Assembly (NCBI RefSeq): GCF_913063425.1
Contig: NZ_CAJXYK010000020.1
Span: 1 to 64,000, forward strand
Length of the DNA: 64,000 bases
Source of the DNA: an uncultured Thiohalocapsa sp.
GTDB lineage: Bacteria > Pseudomonadota > Gammaproteobacteria > Chromatiales > Chromatiaceae
Direction of reading: 5' to 3'
A program made the translations under genes and the position numbers. The notes beneath the pieces were generated by a model. It saw only the letters and a program-made list of their open reading frames with translations. It was not told the origin of the DNA and did not search any database. Every line of letters starts with the position of its first letter. The first letter of the stretch is position 1. This document shows positions 17,623-26,099 of the stretch, piece by piece.

Positions 17623-18840
17623 ATGCCCGCCCATCACGCCCTGGTGCTGAACCTGCACCAGCCCGCCGGCAACCTGGAGCACCTGCTGGAGCACGCCGCC
17701 TGGGAGGCCAAGGAAATCCTCTTTGCGCTGGACCGCATCCCCCGCGCCCTCTGGGGGCAGGAGGACCTTGCGCGGGTGCACCTGTCCCTGTCCGGCACAC
17801 TGCTGGAGACCCTGTCGGCCCCCGACTTCCAGGAACGGGTCTACGGCATCGTGGACTGCGGCAAGCTGCTCTGGCACCTGCAGAATACCGAGCTGTTCGA
17901 GATCCTGGGCACCGGCTACTACCACCCGGTGCTGCCGCTGATCCCGCCCGCGGACCGGCCCGAGCACCTGCGCCGCTGGCAGGCCCTCGCCCGGCATCTC
18001 TTCTGGCGTGAGCGCTTCGCCGGCTTCTGGCCGCCGGAGATGGGCTTCTCCATGGAGCTGATCCCGCTGCTGAAGCACTTCGGCTACCGCTATGTGCTGG
18101 TGGACAGCGCCCATGTGGAGCCCGTCACGCCGATGGACTGGCCGGAGCTGCGCTATCGCCCGCACATTGCCCGCCACAAAGGTGAAGAGATCGTCATCGT
18201 CGTGCGCGACCGCGAGCTCTCCGACGCGCAGGAGTCGGGTATGGAGCTGGACTGGTTCCTGGCGGAGGTGGCCGACCGCACCCGCTGGTGCAGCTTCGAG
18301 CCCCTGGTCACCACCGCCACCGACGGCGAGAACGGCGGCTGGTTCCGCAACGTCACCGAGGGCGCCAACTACTGGAGCGCCTTCTATCTGCCCATGCTGG
18401 AGCGGGTGCGCGAGGGCAGCGCCGGGGTCAGACCCACCAGCATCAGCGACTACCTGGACCGCTGGGGCGCCCACGGCGAGGTCCATGTGGGCACCGGCGC
18501 CTGGAACACCGGCTGGCACCATGGCCGGGGATTTACCCAGTGGACCGGCTCGGATGCCCAAAAGCGCATGCTCGCGCGCTACGCCGACGTGAGCGCGCGC
18601 CTGCGCACCAGCGTGCGGCAGGGCGCAGCCGAGGCGCCCGATGACCCTGCGCTGATCGGCGTGCTGGAGGAGGCCCGCTGGCGCCTGCTGCGCGCAGAGA
18701 CCAGCTGCAACCTGTTCTGGGGCGAGGCCTGGGTGGGCCGGGCCGCCGCCGACCTGGACGCCGCCGAGGCGGCGCTCAAGGAAGCGGAACGCCATTTGCA
18801 CGTCGCTTCGCAGTCCGGCGGGGGCAACACCCCCGGCTGA
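17623..18840 (+). CDS. Glycoside hydrolase family 57-like protein
   Basis: ALVLNLHQPAGNLEHL...FWPPEMGFSMELIPLLKHFGYRYVLVDS; TDGENGGWF. Confidence 0.85.
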   Translation: MPAHHALVLNLHQPAGNLEHLLEHAAWEAKEILFALDRIPRALWGQEDLARVHLSLSGTLLETLSAPDFQERVYGIVDCGKLLWHLQNTELFEILGTGYYHPVLPLIPPADRPEHLRRWQALARHLFWRERFAGFWPPEMGFSMELIPLLKHFGYRYVLVDSAHVEPVTPMDWPELRYRPHIARHKGEEIVIVVRDRELSDAQESGMELDWFLAEVADRTRWCSFEPLVTTATDGENGGWFRNVTEGANYWSAFYLPMLERVREGSAGVRPTSISDYLDRWGAHGEVHVGTGAWNTGWHHGRGFTQWTGSDAQKRMLARYADVSARLRTSVRQGAAEAPDDPALIGVLEEARWRLLRAETSCNLFWGEAWVGRAAADLDAAEAALKEAERHLHVASQSGGGNTPG

Positions 18841-18959
18841 GCGCCGGGCGGCTCGACACGGCTGCGCGGCCCTCTCCGGGGCCACCGGACCCGGCGTCCC
18901 GCAGACACCCGAAACATCCGTTCATCGTCTCATCACACAACACATCCAGGAGCCGTCCC

Positions 18960-20426
18960 ATGCCTGAGCTTCCCGAAGAAATCGAAGGCCTGCCGAATAT
19001 CTCCGGCCACGAGCAAGACATCGCCGCCGCCATGGCCCGGGGCAAGGAGAAAAGCCTGTCCGACATCCCGGGCGGCGTGGACTTTGGCCGCATCCGAGCC
19101 GCGGCGGCCATTGCCCTGCACCAGCACCAGCCGCTGATCCCGGCGGGCGGCGACGACCTCCAGACCGCCGCGCTCATCAGCAACCTCCAGTACATGATGG
19201 AGCACCAGGACATCGGCGATAACCACAACGCCCCGGTGTTCGTCTGGTGCTATAAGCGCATGGGCGAGCTCATCCCGCAGCTCATCCACGAGGGCAAGTC
19301 CCCAAGGGTGATGCTGGAGTACTCTGGCACCCTGCTGCACGGCCTCAGGCAGATGGGCGAGGGCCATGTCATCGACGCACTCAAGACCATCACCATGAAC
19401 CCGGACTACAACTGGGCGGTGGAATGGCTCGGCATGCCCTGGGGCCATGCCGTGGCGCCGTCCACGCCGGTGCAGGACTATCGCCTGCATGTGCAGGCCT
19501 TCCAGCACCACTTCGCGGCCATGTTCGGCCTCGATGCCCTGGAGCGCGTGCGGGGGTTCTCGCCGTCGGAGATGGCGCTGCCCAACCACCCGGACGTGGC
19601 CTATGAATTCGTCAACACGCTCAAGGAATGCGGCTACCAATGGGTGCTGGTGCAGGAGCATAGCGTCGAGCAGACCGACAACGGCTGGCACCCCCAGCGC
19701 CCGCACCTGCCGCACCTGCTCACCTGCACCAACTCCGAGGGCGAGAGCGTCAGCATCATCGCGCTGGTGAAGACCCAGGGCTCGGACACCAAGCTGGTGG
19801 CGCAGATGCAGCCCTGGTACGAGGCCCAGGGCCTGGAGCGCTGGGAGCTCGCCGGTAAACAGGTGCCGCCGCTGGTGACGCAGATCGCCGACGGTGAGAA
19901 CGGCGGCGTCATGATGAACGAGTTCCCGGACAAGTTCATGGAGGCCGTGCGCGCCGCCTCCGGCACCGATACCCCGTTGATGAACGGCAGTGAGTACATC
20001 GAGCAGCTGTTCGCCCTCGGCATCAAGGAGACCGATCTCACCGAGATCCGCCCGGTGCAGCAGGGCAAGATCTGGGAGCGGATGCAGCCCGGCGACGGCC
20101 CCGAAAAGCTGGATAAGGTCATCGAGGAGCTGAAAAAGGAAGACCACCAGTTCCACATGGACGGCGGCAGCTGGACCAATGACCTGTCCTGGGTGAAGGG
20201 CTACGAGAACGTCATCGGCCCCATGGAAGAGGCCAGCTCGCTGTTCAATGAAAAGGTGCTGAAGCCCGGCACCCCCACCGACGACCCGCACTACCGCAAC
20301 GCGCTGTACCACCTGATGGCCAGCCAGACCAGCTGCTACCGCTATTGGGGCCAGGGCCTGTGGACCGACTACGGCCGCGAGATCTGCCGCCGCGTCATGG
20401 ACATCGTCAACTACGACTTCGGCTGA
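18960..20426 (+). CDS. Glycoside hydrolase family 57-like protein (second of a tandem pair)
   Basis: AIALHQHQPLIPAGGDDLQTAALISNLQYMM; GFSPSEMALPNHPDVAYEFVNTLKECGYQWVLVQE; IADGENGGVM. Confidence 0.85.
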   Translation: MPELPEEIEGLPNISGHEQDIAAAMARGKEKSLSDIPGGVDFGRIRAAAAIALHQHQPLIPAGGDDLQTAALISNLQYMMEHQDIGDNHNAPVFVWCYKRMGELIPQLIHEGKSPRVMLEYSGTLLHGLRQMGEGHVIDALKTITMNPDYNWAVEWLGMPWGHAVAPSTPVQDYRLHVQAFQHHFAAMFGLDALERVRGFSPSEMALPNHPDVAYEFVNTLKECGYQWVLVQEHSVEQTDNGWHPQRPHLPHLLTCTNSEGESVSIIALVKTQGSDTKLVAQMQPWYEAQGLERWELAGKQVPPLVTQIADGENGGVMMNEFPDKFMEAVRAASGTDTPLMNGSEYIEQLFALGIKETDLTEIRPVQQGKIWERMQPGDGPEKLDKVIEELKKEDHQFHMDGGSWTNDLSWVKGYENVIGPMEEASSLFNEKVLKPGTPTDDPHYRNALYHLMASQTSCYRYWGQGLWTDYGREICRRVMDIVNYDFG

Positions 20427-20444
20427 GTCCGACCCAAAGCCCCC

Positions 20445-20504
20445 GTGGGAGCGGCCTCCCGGTCGCGACACCGTGGCGCCTGTGGGAGCGGCCTCCCGGC
20501 CGCG
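20445..20504. repeat. REP-like element, two 23-bp copies GTGGGAGCGGCCTCCCGG(T/C)CGCG at 37-bp period
   Basis: Direct repeat visible at 20445..20467 and 20482..20504; each contains a GGGAGCGGCCTCCC imperfect palindrome. Confidence 0.75.
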
Positions 20505-20615
20505 TCAGGCTCCATGGCAGCGGCACAAGCCCGTCGCGGCAAGGATGCCGCGCCCGCTGGGCTGAGCTCTGTTGCGGGTGCCAGTTCCGCGGAACAGGCG
20601 AGCGAGTGGCTGTTG

Positions 20616-20897
20616 TCAAGCCGCCGTCAAGCGCCTGACCTTCAGCTCACCGCGGCGCTGCTCGGCCTGCCGGAGATCGTATTGCGCTTGCTGGTTGAGC
20701 CCGCTTTCCGAGGAAGTGCCGCAGGCGATCGAGAGGCGAACGGCCATCTCGGGGCTGATGCCGGCCTTGCCGTTCAGGACGCTGGAGAGCGTCTTGCGGC
20801 TGACGCCGAGGCCTTCGGCCGCCTTGGTGACCGCTAGGCCCAGCGCGTCGAGGCAGAGCTCGCGGATGATGTCGCCGGGATGCGGTGGGTTGTGCAT
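20616..20897 (-). CDS. HigA/VapI-family antitoxin-like HTH protein
   Basis: [58 protein letters not shown]. Confidence 0.88.
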   Translation of the reverse strand: MHNPPHPGDIIRELCLDALGLAVTKAAEGLGVSRKTLSSVLNGKAGISPEMAVRLSIACGTSSESGLNQQAQYDLRQAEQRRGELKVRRLTAA

Positions 20898-21037
20898 GGG
20901 CAGGATGGCGGCTCAGTCATAGTCTTCGTAATCGCGGCTTGCGCCAGGCACGCGCTCGACTGCGCCTTTGCCGACCCCGATCGGTCCAGCCGCGTGGCAG
21001 CCCATGGCACCCGGCCGTGAGCTGCCGGTGCCGCCCT

Positions 21038-21697
21038 TCACGCCGGCACGAACACCCCGCAGCCGAGCTTGCGGTGGTCGCCGAGACCCGCCTCCTGCAG
21101 GTGAATGCTGTCGTCGGGCGCGAGTCCGCTGATGGCGAGTGCGAAGCCGGTGGCCTTGCGCTCCGGCAGTTGCAGGCAGCCGGGGGCGCCGACGCGGATG
21201 CGGCTTTGGATCTCCAGGGCCGCGAGCTGGCTTTCGACCGCGGCGACGAAGGCGTCCGCCGTTGCCGGCTCGCCCGGGTCGCCGCTGCCGGCCCGTTGCC
21301 CGGCAGGATCGCTGAGGTGGTCGAGGACCACCAGCCCGGCGTGCAGCGCTGCCACAGGGTGTGGGACCTCCACCCGCGGGTCGCCGATGTCGAGCTGCCA
21401 GCCGCCGACATCGAGCCGCTCTCCGGCGAGACCCAGTATCTGTGGCAGCTCGGCGGCCGGCAGGCGCAGCAGAAGCCGGCTGTCCGCGGTGAGCGTGAGC
21501 AGGCCGTCGGCGCCGGTGCGGCCCGCGACCGGCCCGATGGCGACGTCATCGGCGTCGGCGAGCCAGCGTCCGATGTCCGGCAGCGCGCAGAGGGCGGCGT
21601 AGAGTGCCGCGCCGTGATCTGCGGGCAGGCGGCTGCCGCGCAGCGGAAAGATCCCGTGAACGGTGCAGCAAACACCTGGGACGTAGTCGAGTGGCAT
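21038..21697 (-). CDS. Cas6 endoribonuclease-like protein (Cmx6/MYXAN-type), copy A
   Basis: 219 aa; FPLRGSRLPADHGAALYAALC and SIHLQEAGLGDHRKLGCGVFVP (Cas6 Gly-rich loop). Confidence 0.75.
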   Translation of the reverse strand: MPLDYVPGVCCTVHGIFPLRGSRLPADHGAALYAALCALPDIGRWLADADDVAIGPVAGRTGADGLLTLTADSRLLLRLPAAELPQILGLAGERLDVGGWQLDIGDPRVEVPHPVAALHAGLVVLDHLSDPAGQRAGSGDPGEPATADAFVAAVESQLAALEIQSRIRVGAPGCLQLPERKATGFALAISGLAPDDSIHLQEAGLGDHRKLGCGVFVPA

Positions 21698-21985
21698 CGC
21701 TGAGGACCTCCCTCGTCGGGTACCTTCGGGCCCATGGATATGCCTGCCCGGCGCCGGTGCGGCATGGCGGGTGACAGCAATATCCCCATACGTCGTTCAT
21801 GTTCGACATCCATATCCTGGCGGTGCCTGGCGGCTCAAGCCATAGCCGTTGCGCCTATTGCTGCATGGGTTTCTGAGAGAAGTCAGCATCGGTGTAAGCA
21901 CCATGAAAACTCCGGGAGCACCTGGTTTTTTCCGATTTGTGGTGCAGCGCACAGCATCCGATGGCGTGCGCGTACCGGTGGGACT

Positions 21986-22645
21986 TCACCCTGGCACGAA
22001 GACCCCGCAGCCGAGCTTGTGATGGTCGCCGAGACCGGCCTCCTGGAGGTGGATGCTGTTGTCCGCCGAAAGGCCGGCGATGTGCAGGCCGAAGCCGGGT
22101 ACGGTGCGCCCCGGCAGTGCGAGGCTGCCGGCGGGGCCGGGCACCGGCTCCGCCGCGATCTCCAGCGCTGCCAGCGCGCGGCGCATGGCGGCGGCGAATG
22201 CCTCAGCGGTGCAGGGTGCGCCGGACTGCGCCGCGCCGGCCGCCGGCGGCACGTCATCGAAGACCACCAGGTCCGCCCGCAGCTCCGCCGCCGGTTGCGG
22301 CAGGCGCACGCGGGGCTCGCCGATGTCCAGCAGGTGCCGGGCGCCGTCCGCCGCCAGCTCCAGCCGGCGGCCCGCCAGGCGCAGCACCTGCGGCAGCTCC
22401 GCCGGCGGCAGGCGCAGCAGCAGGCGGCTCTCCGGCGTCAGTGCCAGCAGCCCGTCGGCGTCCGGGCGGCCGGTGATGGGGGCGATGGCGACGTGGTCCG
22501 CCGCCGCGAGCCAGGTGCCGCAGTCCGGCTGCTCGCAGAGGGCGGCGTAAAGGGCTGTGCCGTGGTGGCGGGGCAGGTGCGCGCCGTGCAGCGGAAAGGC
22601 GGCTTCGATGGTGCAGCAGACGCTGTGCGTTTGGTCGAGGGGCAT
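21986..22645 (-). CDS. Cas6 endoribonuclease-like protein (Cmx6/MYXAN-type), copy B
   Basis: 219 aa; FPLHGAHLPRHHGTALYAALC and SIHLQEAGLGDHHKLGCGVFVP; clear paralogue of copy A. Confidence 0.75.
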   Translation of the reverse strand: MPLDQTHSVCCTIEAAFPLHGAHLPRHHGTALYAALCEQPDCGTWLAAADHVAIAPITGRPDADGLLALTPESRLLLRLPPAELPQVLRLAGRRLELAADGARHLLDIGEPRVRLPQPAAELRADLVVFDDVPPAAGAAQSGAPCTAEAFAAAMRRALAALEIAAEPVPGPAGSLALPGRTVPGFGLHIAGLSADNSIHLQEAGLGDHHKLGCGVFVPG

Positions 22646-23031
22646 TCTCTGTGACCTCCCTGACGGGGCCCGCTCGGGCCGGTTGACGATGTCCTTCAAT
22701 TATTAGCACCGCGACCGGCTCACGGACTGAGCCTCGGTTGTCATCCATCGGCGCCATGGCGAATCGTGTACGCCGGCCCGCGGGGGCGAGCATCGACCCG
22801 AGTGCACGATGACACACCAAGCTGCACCCTTCGCATCCGGATCGGGCGTGAAAAGTAGCGGTAAATCTGTGCGATCTGTCGCTTGCGCTCGCCGGGCGGA
22901 TGCGCTGCTGCACTGGCCGGCCGCGGCTGAGCATGCCCGCAGCGGCACGCCGGGGATTGGCGCAACGCTGCGGAGCATCTGCGGCCAGGCATCATTTGCC
23001 AGCGGCGGACTGAGATCCGCCTGCCCCAGGG

Positions 23032-23060
23032 TGCCGACTGAAGTCGGCGTACCGGGGGCG
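23032..23060. repeat. REP-like hairpin TGCCGACTGAAGTCGGCG plus TACCGGGGGCG
   Basis: Near copies at 6150..6180, 41994..42023 and 56968..56986. Confidence 0.6.
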
Positions 23061-23088
23061 CACTCGCGGCTTGCGCAGCGGAGGCGGA

Positions 23089-24063
23089 TCAGGGCAGCGG
23101 CGAGTCGTCCGCGTAGCGGTTTGCGGCGGCGCGCAGGCGCTCGGCCACCAGGGCGCGCAGCTCGGCGGGTGCCAGCACGTCCACGTCGGGCCCGAACTTG
23201 AGAATGTCCCGCAGCAGCTCGCGCGGGTCGGAGTAGGGCACCTGCAGCTCGTAGCACCGGCCCTGCCACTGGCCGAGCTGGTCCGGATGCCAGGTCTCGT
23301 CCGCCACCCAGCGCGACGCCTCCGGGCTGAAGCGCAGCACCGCCCAGGCGGTGGCGCTGCCGGAGAAGATGCCGAAGCTCGCCCCCAGGAAGCGGTCCAG
23401 GGCCTTGGCGTCCGTGGCGAGTGTCGGGCCGGGTGCGGGCTCGGCGTGGTCGATGCGGTCCAGCGAGAAGATACGCAGCCCCGCCGCGCGCTCGCAATGG
23501 GCCGCCAGGTACCAGTTGTCGCGATAGCGGATCAGCCGCTGCGGGTGCACTAGGCGCTCGGTGTGCTCGTCGCGGGCGCGGCTGTGATACGCGATGCGCA
23601 GGGGCTGGCGCTTCAGCAGTGCGGCGGCGATGGTGCCGAAGCGCTCGGGGTGCGTGGTGCGCGTCGCCATGGGCTGCAGCAGGATGCTGTCGGCCACCGC
23701 CGCGGCGCTGTGTCCGCTTTGCGCGAGCAGGCTGCGGATACGCCCGCGCAGTGGGCCGATGTAGGGTGCGAGCAGCCCGGGCTGCATCTGGTCCAGCATC
23801 TGGCCGCTGGCGAGCAGGGCGTAGAGCTCGCTCTCGTTCAGCCAGAAGCCCGGCAGCTCGAAGCGCGCTGCATCGGCGGCGTAGCGGTAGCCGTTGCTGG
23901 CGCGGTCGTACTCGATGGGCGCCTGCATGAAGTCGCGCATGTAGCCGAGGTCCCGCACCACCGTGGCGCGGGAGGCCTCCAGCGCCTGCTGGAGCTGCTC
24001 CAGGGAGCGCGCGCGCTCCTTCAGCAGGGCGTCGATGCGGTAGATGCGCTCGGCGCGGTTCAT
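23089..24063 (-). CDS. WYL-domain HTH transcriptional regulator
   Basis: MNRAERIYRIDALLKERARSLEQLQQALEASRATVVRDLGYMRDF...RIAYHSRARDEHTERLVHPQRLIRYRDNWYLAAHCERAAGLRIFSLDRI. Confidence 0.9.
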   Translation of the reverse strand: MNRAERIYRIDALLKERARSLEQLQQALEASRATVVRDLGYMRDFMQAPIEYDRASNGYRYAADAARFELPGFWLNESELYALLASGQMLDQMQPGLLAPYIGPLRGRIRSLLAQSGHSAAAVADSILLQPMATRTTHPERFGTIAAALLKRQPLRIAYHSRARDEHTERLVHPQRLIRYRDNWYLAAHCERAAGLRIFSLDRIDHAEPAPGPTLATDAKALDRFLGASFGIFSGSATAWAVLRFSPEASRWVADETWHPDQLGQWQGRCYELQVPYSDPRELLRDILKFGPDVDVLAPAELRALVAERLRAAANRYADDSPLP

Positions 24064-24088
24064 GCCGGGCAGACCGCCCGGTGACGGG

Positions 24089-24973
24089 TCAGGACGCCCG
24101 CAGCAGCACCTGGCACTGCGCCGGTGGCTGGGGCCGCGCCCGCGGCTTGCCGGACGACCCGCTGCTGCTGGGGCTGCGGGCCTCCAGGCTGAACCACCAG
24201 GCGAGCTCCGAGCCGCAGCCGCTGCCCATGGGCACGGGCGACTGCTGTCGGCAATGCGGGCTGTCGGGCGGGCACTTGAGGCGCACGTGCATGTGCGCAT
24301 CATGGCCCCACCAGGGGCGGAGCTTGCGCAGCCAGGCGGCGTCGTCTTCGCGCTGGCACAGGGCGCGCTTGATGCCCGGGTTCACCAGGATGCGGTCCAC
24401 CGCCGGGTCCTGGGCGGCGGATTTGATCAGAAACAGCTGGTCCGGGCCGAAGCGCTCGTTCAGGGCGAGCTTCTTCGGTGTCAGCATGCTGGGTGGGTCG
24501 CGGTGCTCGGGGGTGGTGCGCACCGCCTGCGCCGGCGAGTGCGCGAGGGTCAGCCAGATGTCCACATCGAGGCCGTTCTGGTGGCTCACGTGGGAGGAGC
24601 TCATGCGCCCGCCACGGGGCTGGGCGAGGTCGCCGATCATGACGTAGCGGCCGCTGCGCCGGCTCATGGCGCGGCCCAAGTCCCGAATGAGCCGGATGGT
24701 CTCCGGGTGCCCGTAGTGGCGGTTGCGGTGGCGGCGGATGCTGACGAAGCCGATGCCGCTCGCCGGCAGCGCCTCGGCGCCGTCGATGCAGCCGTTGCTG
24801 GGACCGCCGATGGCAGCAGGTTGACCCAGCGAGACGTCCCGGATGCGCGACCAGGGCGTCTCCGCGGCACTGAGCGTTGCCGCCGTGCCGGCCAGCAGCA
24901 GCCCGAGCCCGAGCGCCACGGCGCGCGCCGCCGGCCGCCCTTCGCATGTCGAGTGTTGATTGCGCAACGCCAT
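24089..24973 (-). CDS. mepA: Penicillin-insensitive murein endopeptidase
   Basis: GDLAQPRGGRMSSSHVSHQNGLDVDIW...WWGHDAHMHVRLKCP; signal peptide. Confidence 0.9.
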   Translation of the reverse strand: MALRNQHSTCEGRPAARAVALGLGLLLAGTAATLSAAETPWSRIRDVSLGQPAAIGGPSNGCIDGAEALPASGIGFVSIRRHRNRHYGHPETIRLIRDLGRAMSRRSGRYVMIGDLAQPRGGRMSSSHVSHQNGLDVDIWLTLAHSPAQAVRTTPEHRDPPSMLTPKKLALNERFGPDQLFLIKSAAQDPAVDRILVNPGIKRALCQREDDAAWLRKLRPWWGHDAHMHVRLKCPPDSPHCRQQSPVPMGSGCGSELAWWFSLEARSPSSSGSSGKPRARPQPPAQCQVLLRAS

Positions 24974-25211
24974 GATTCGACTTCCCCCATCCGCATCAGC
25001 GCCGTGTTGCACGCCAGCGCGCATGTTAGCCGAAAGCGCTCCGCATGGCTGCTGGTGTGGGGGCCGGCGTCGCAACGGCAAGCGCGACGGGAGGCGTCGG
25101 TGGTTGTATCGCCGTCCGTGGCGGTGGAGCCGTGGTGGGAGCTCCCCGGGCATCCCGCCCCTGGCGCAGTGATTGTGTATCGGCGAGCGCCGGCGCAGCG
25201 CCTGCGGCAGC

Positions 25212-25880
25212 TCAGTCAGCCTTCTTGCGTTTGTTCGCGGCGCGCTTGGCGATCAGGGCCCCGCGCATCATGAAGACCACGAACAGGCTGCCGATGAAGC
25301 CCGCCACCGCCACGGCGCTGCTCACCAGCACCGGCTTGGCCTGGGGCTCCTCGATGCCGAGCATGCTGCCGGTGGCGATGAGCGTCGGATTGTCCGCGGG
25401 CACGGCGATGAGGAAGGCGCAGAAGGCCAGGAAGGCCGAGAAGAAGATCAGCTTGATGTCCATCTGCACTGCGGCGAGCAGCGTGCCCAGGGCGAGCAGA
25501 TAGATCATGAGTGCGGTGTACTGCTGGTCGGTCATCAGCTCCCGATAACCCTGGGAGTTCAGCAGGTACAGAAGCCCGATGAGAGCGCCCCAATGGATCA
25601 CCTGCCGCAGCAGGTACCAGGCGCGGTTGCTGTTGCTCACATAGGCCTGGGTCCAGCCCGACACCAGGGAGACCACGGCCACCACGGGCACGAAGATCTC
25701 CCAGTACTTGTAGGTGCCGGACATGTCCCTCTGGCTCAGCCAGAACAGGACGACGGTGGCGGCGAAGAGCACGAGCAGGGGTATCAGGGCCAGGCCGAGG
25801 GGGCTCAGGCCATTGTCGCGCTTCTGGGTGGTGGCTTGATCGGTTGCGGCAGCGGACACGTCGAATCCTCCAACTGGCAT
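25212..25880 (-). CDS. Multi-pass membrane protein of unknown function
   Basis: 222 aa, about five hydrophobic segments. Confidence 0.65.
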   Translation of the reverse strand: MPVGGFDVSAAATDQATTQKRDNGLSPLGLALIPLLVLFAATVVLFWLSQRDMSGTYKYWEIFVPVVAVVSLVSGWTQAYVSNSNRAWYLLRQVIHWGALIGLLYLLNSQGYRELMTDQQYTALMIYLLALGTLLAAVQMDIKLIFFSAFLAFCAFLIAVPADNPTLIATGSMLGIEEPQAKPVLVSSAVAVAGFIGSLFVVFMMRGALIAKRAANKRKKAD

Positions 25881-26004
25881 GGGGAGAGGCCGACGGGCGT
25901 CGCAACCCCCGTGCTGGGGTGGGCCTGCCGTGCGGGCGGAGCGGGCGCGGGGCAGGGAGCCGTCGGCGGGACAGCCAGCTAGAGTCTAAACCATTTTTTG
26001 CATG

Positions 26005-26048
26005 TGTGAAGTCACATTGACACAAAATTGCGACCTCGAGTGTCAATG
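26005..26048. promoter_or_regulatory. Composite dyad: TGTGA-AG-TCACA and CATTGACAC-N16-GTGTCAATG
   Basis: Perfect 5+2+5 dyad 26005..26016; perfect 9-bp inverted repeat 26015..26023/26040..26048, each arm carrying TTGACA. Confidence 0.55.
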
Positions 26049-26099
26049 CTGCATGACATATCTGGTCCGCAGGGCGTCCACGCCCCGGGCAGCGCCGAC

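Noticed and set aside
18933-20471. 512-aa minus-strand ORF
   Set aside because: Antisense to the second GH57 gene; no coding signature.
21698-23088. CRISPR array near the Cas6-like genes
   Set aside because: No 25-40 bp direct repeats with regular spacers found on reading either strand.
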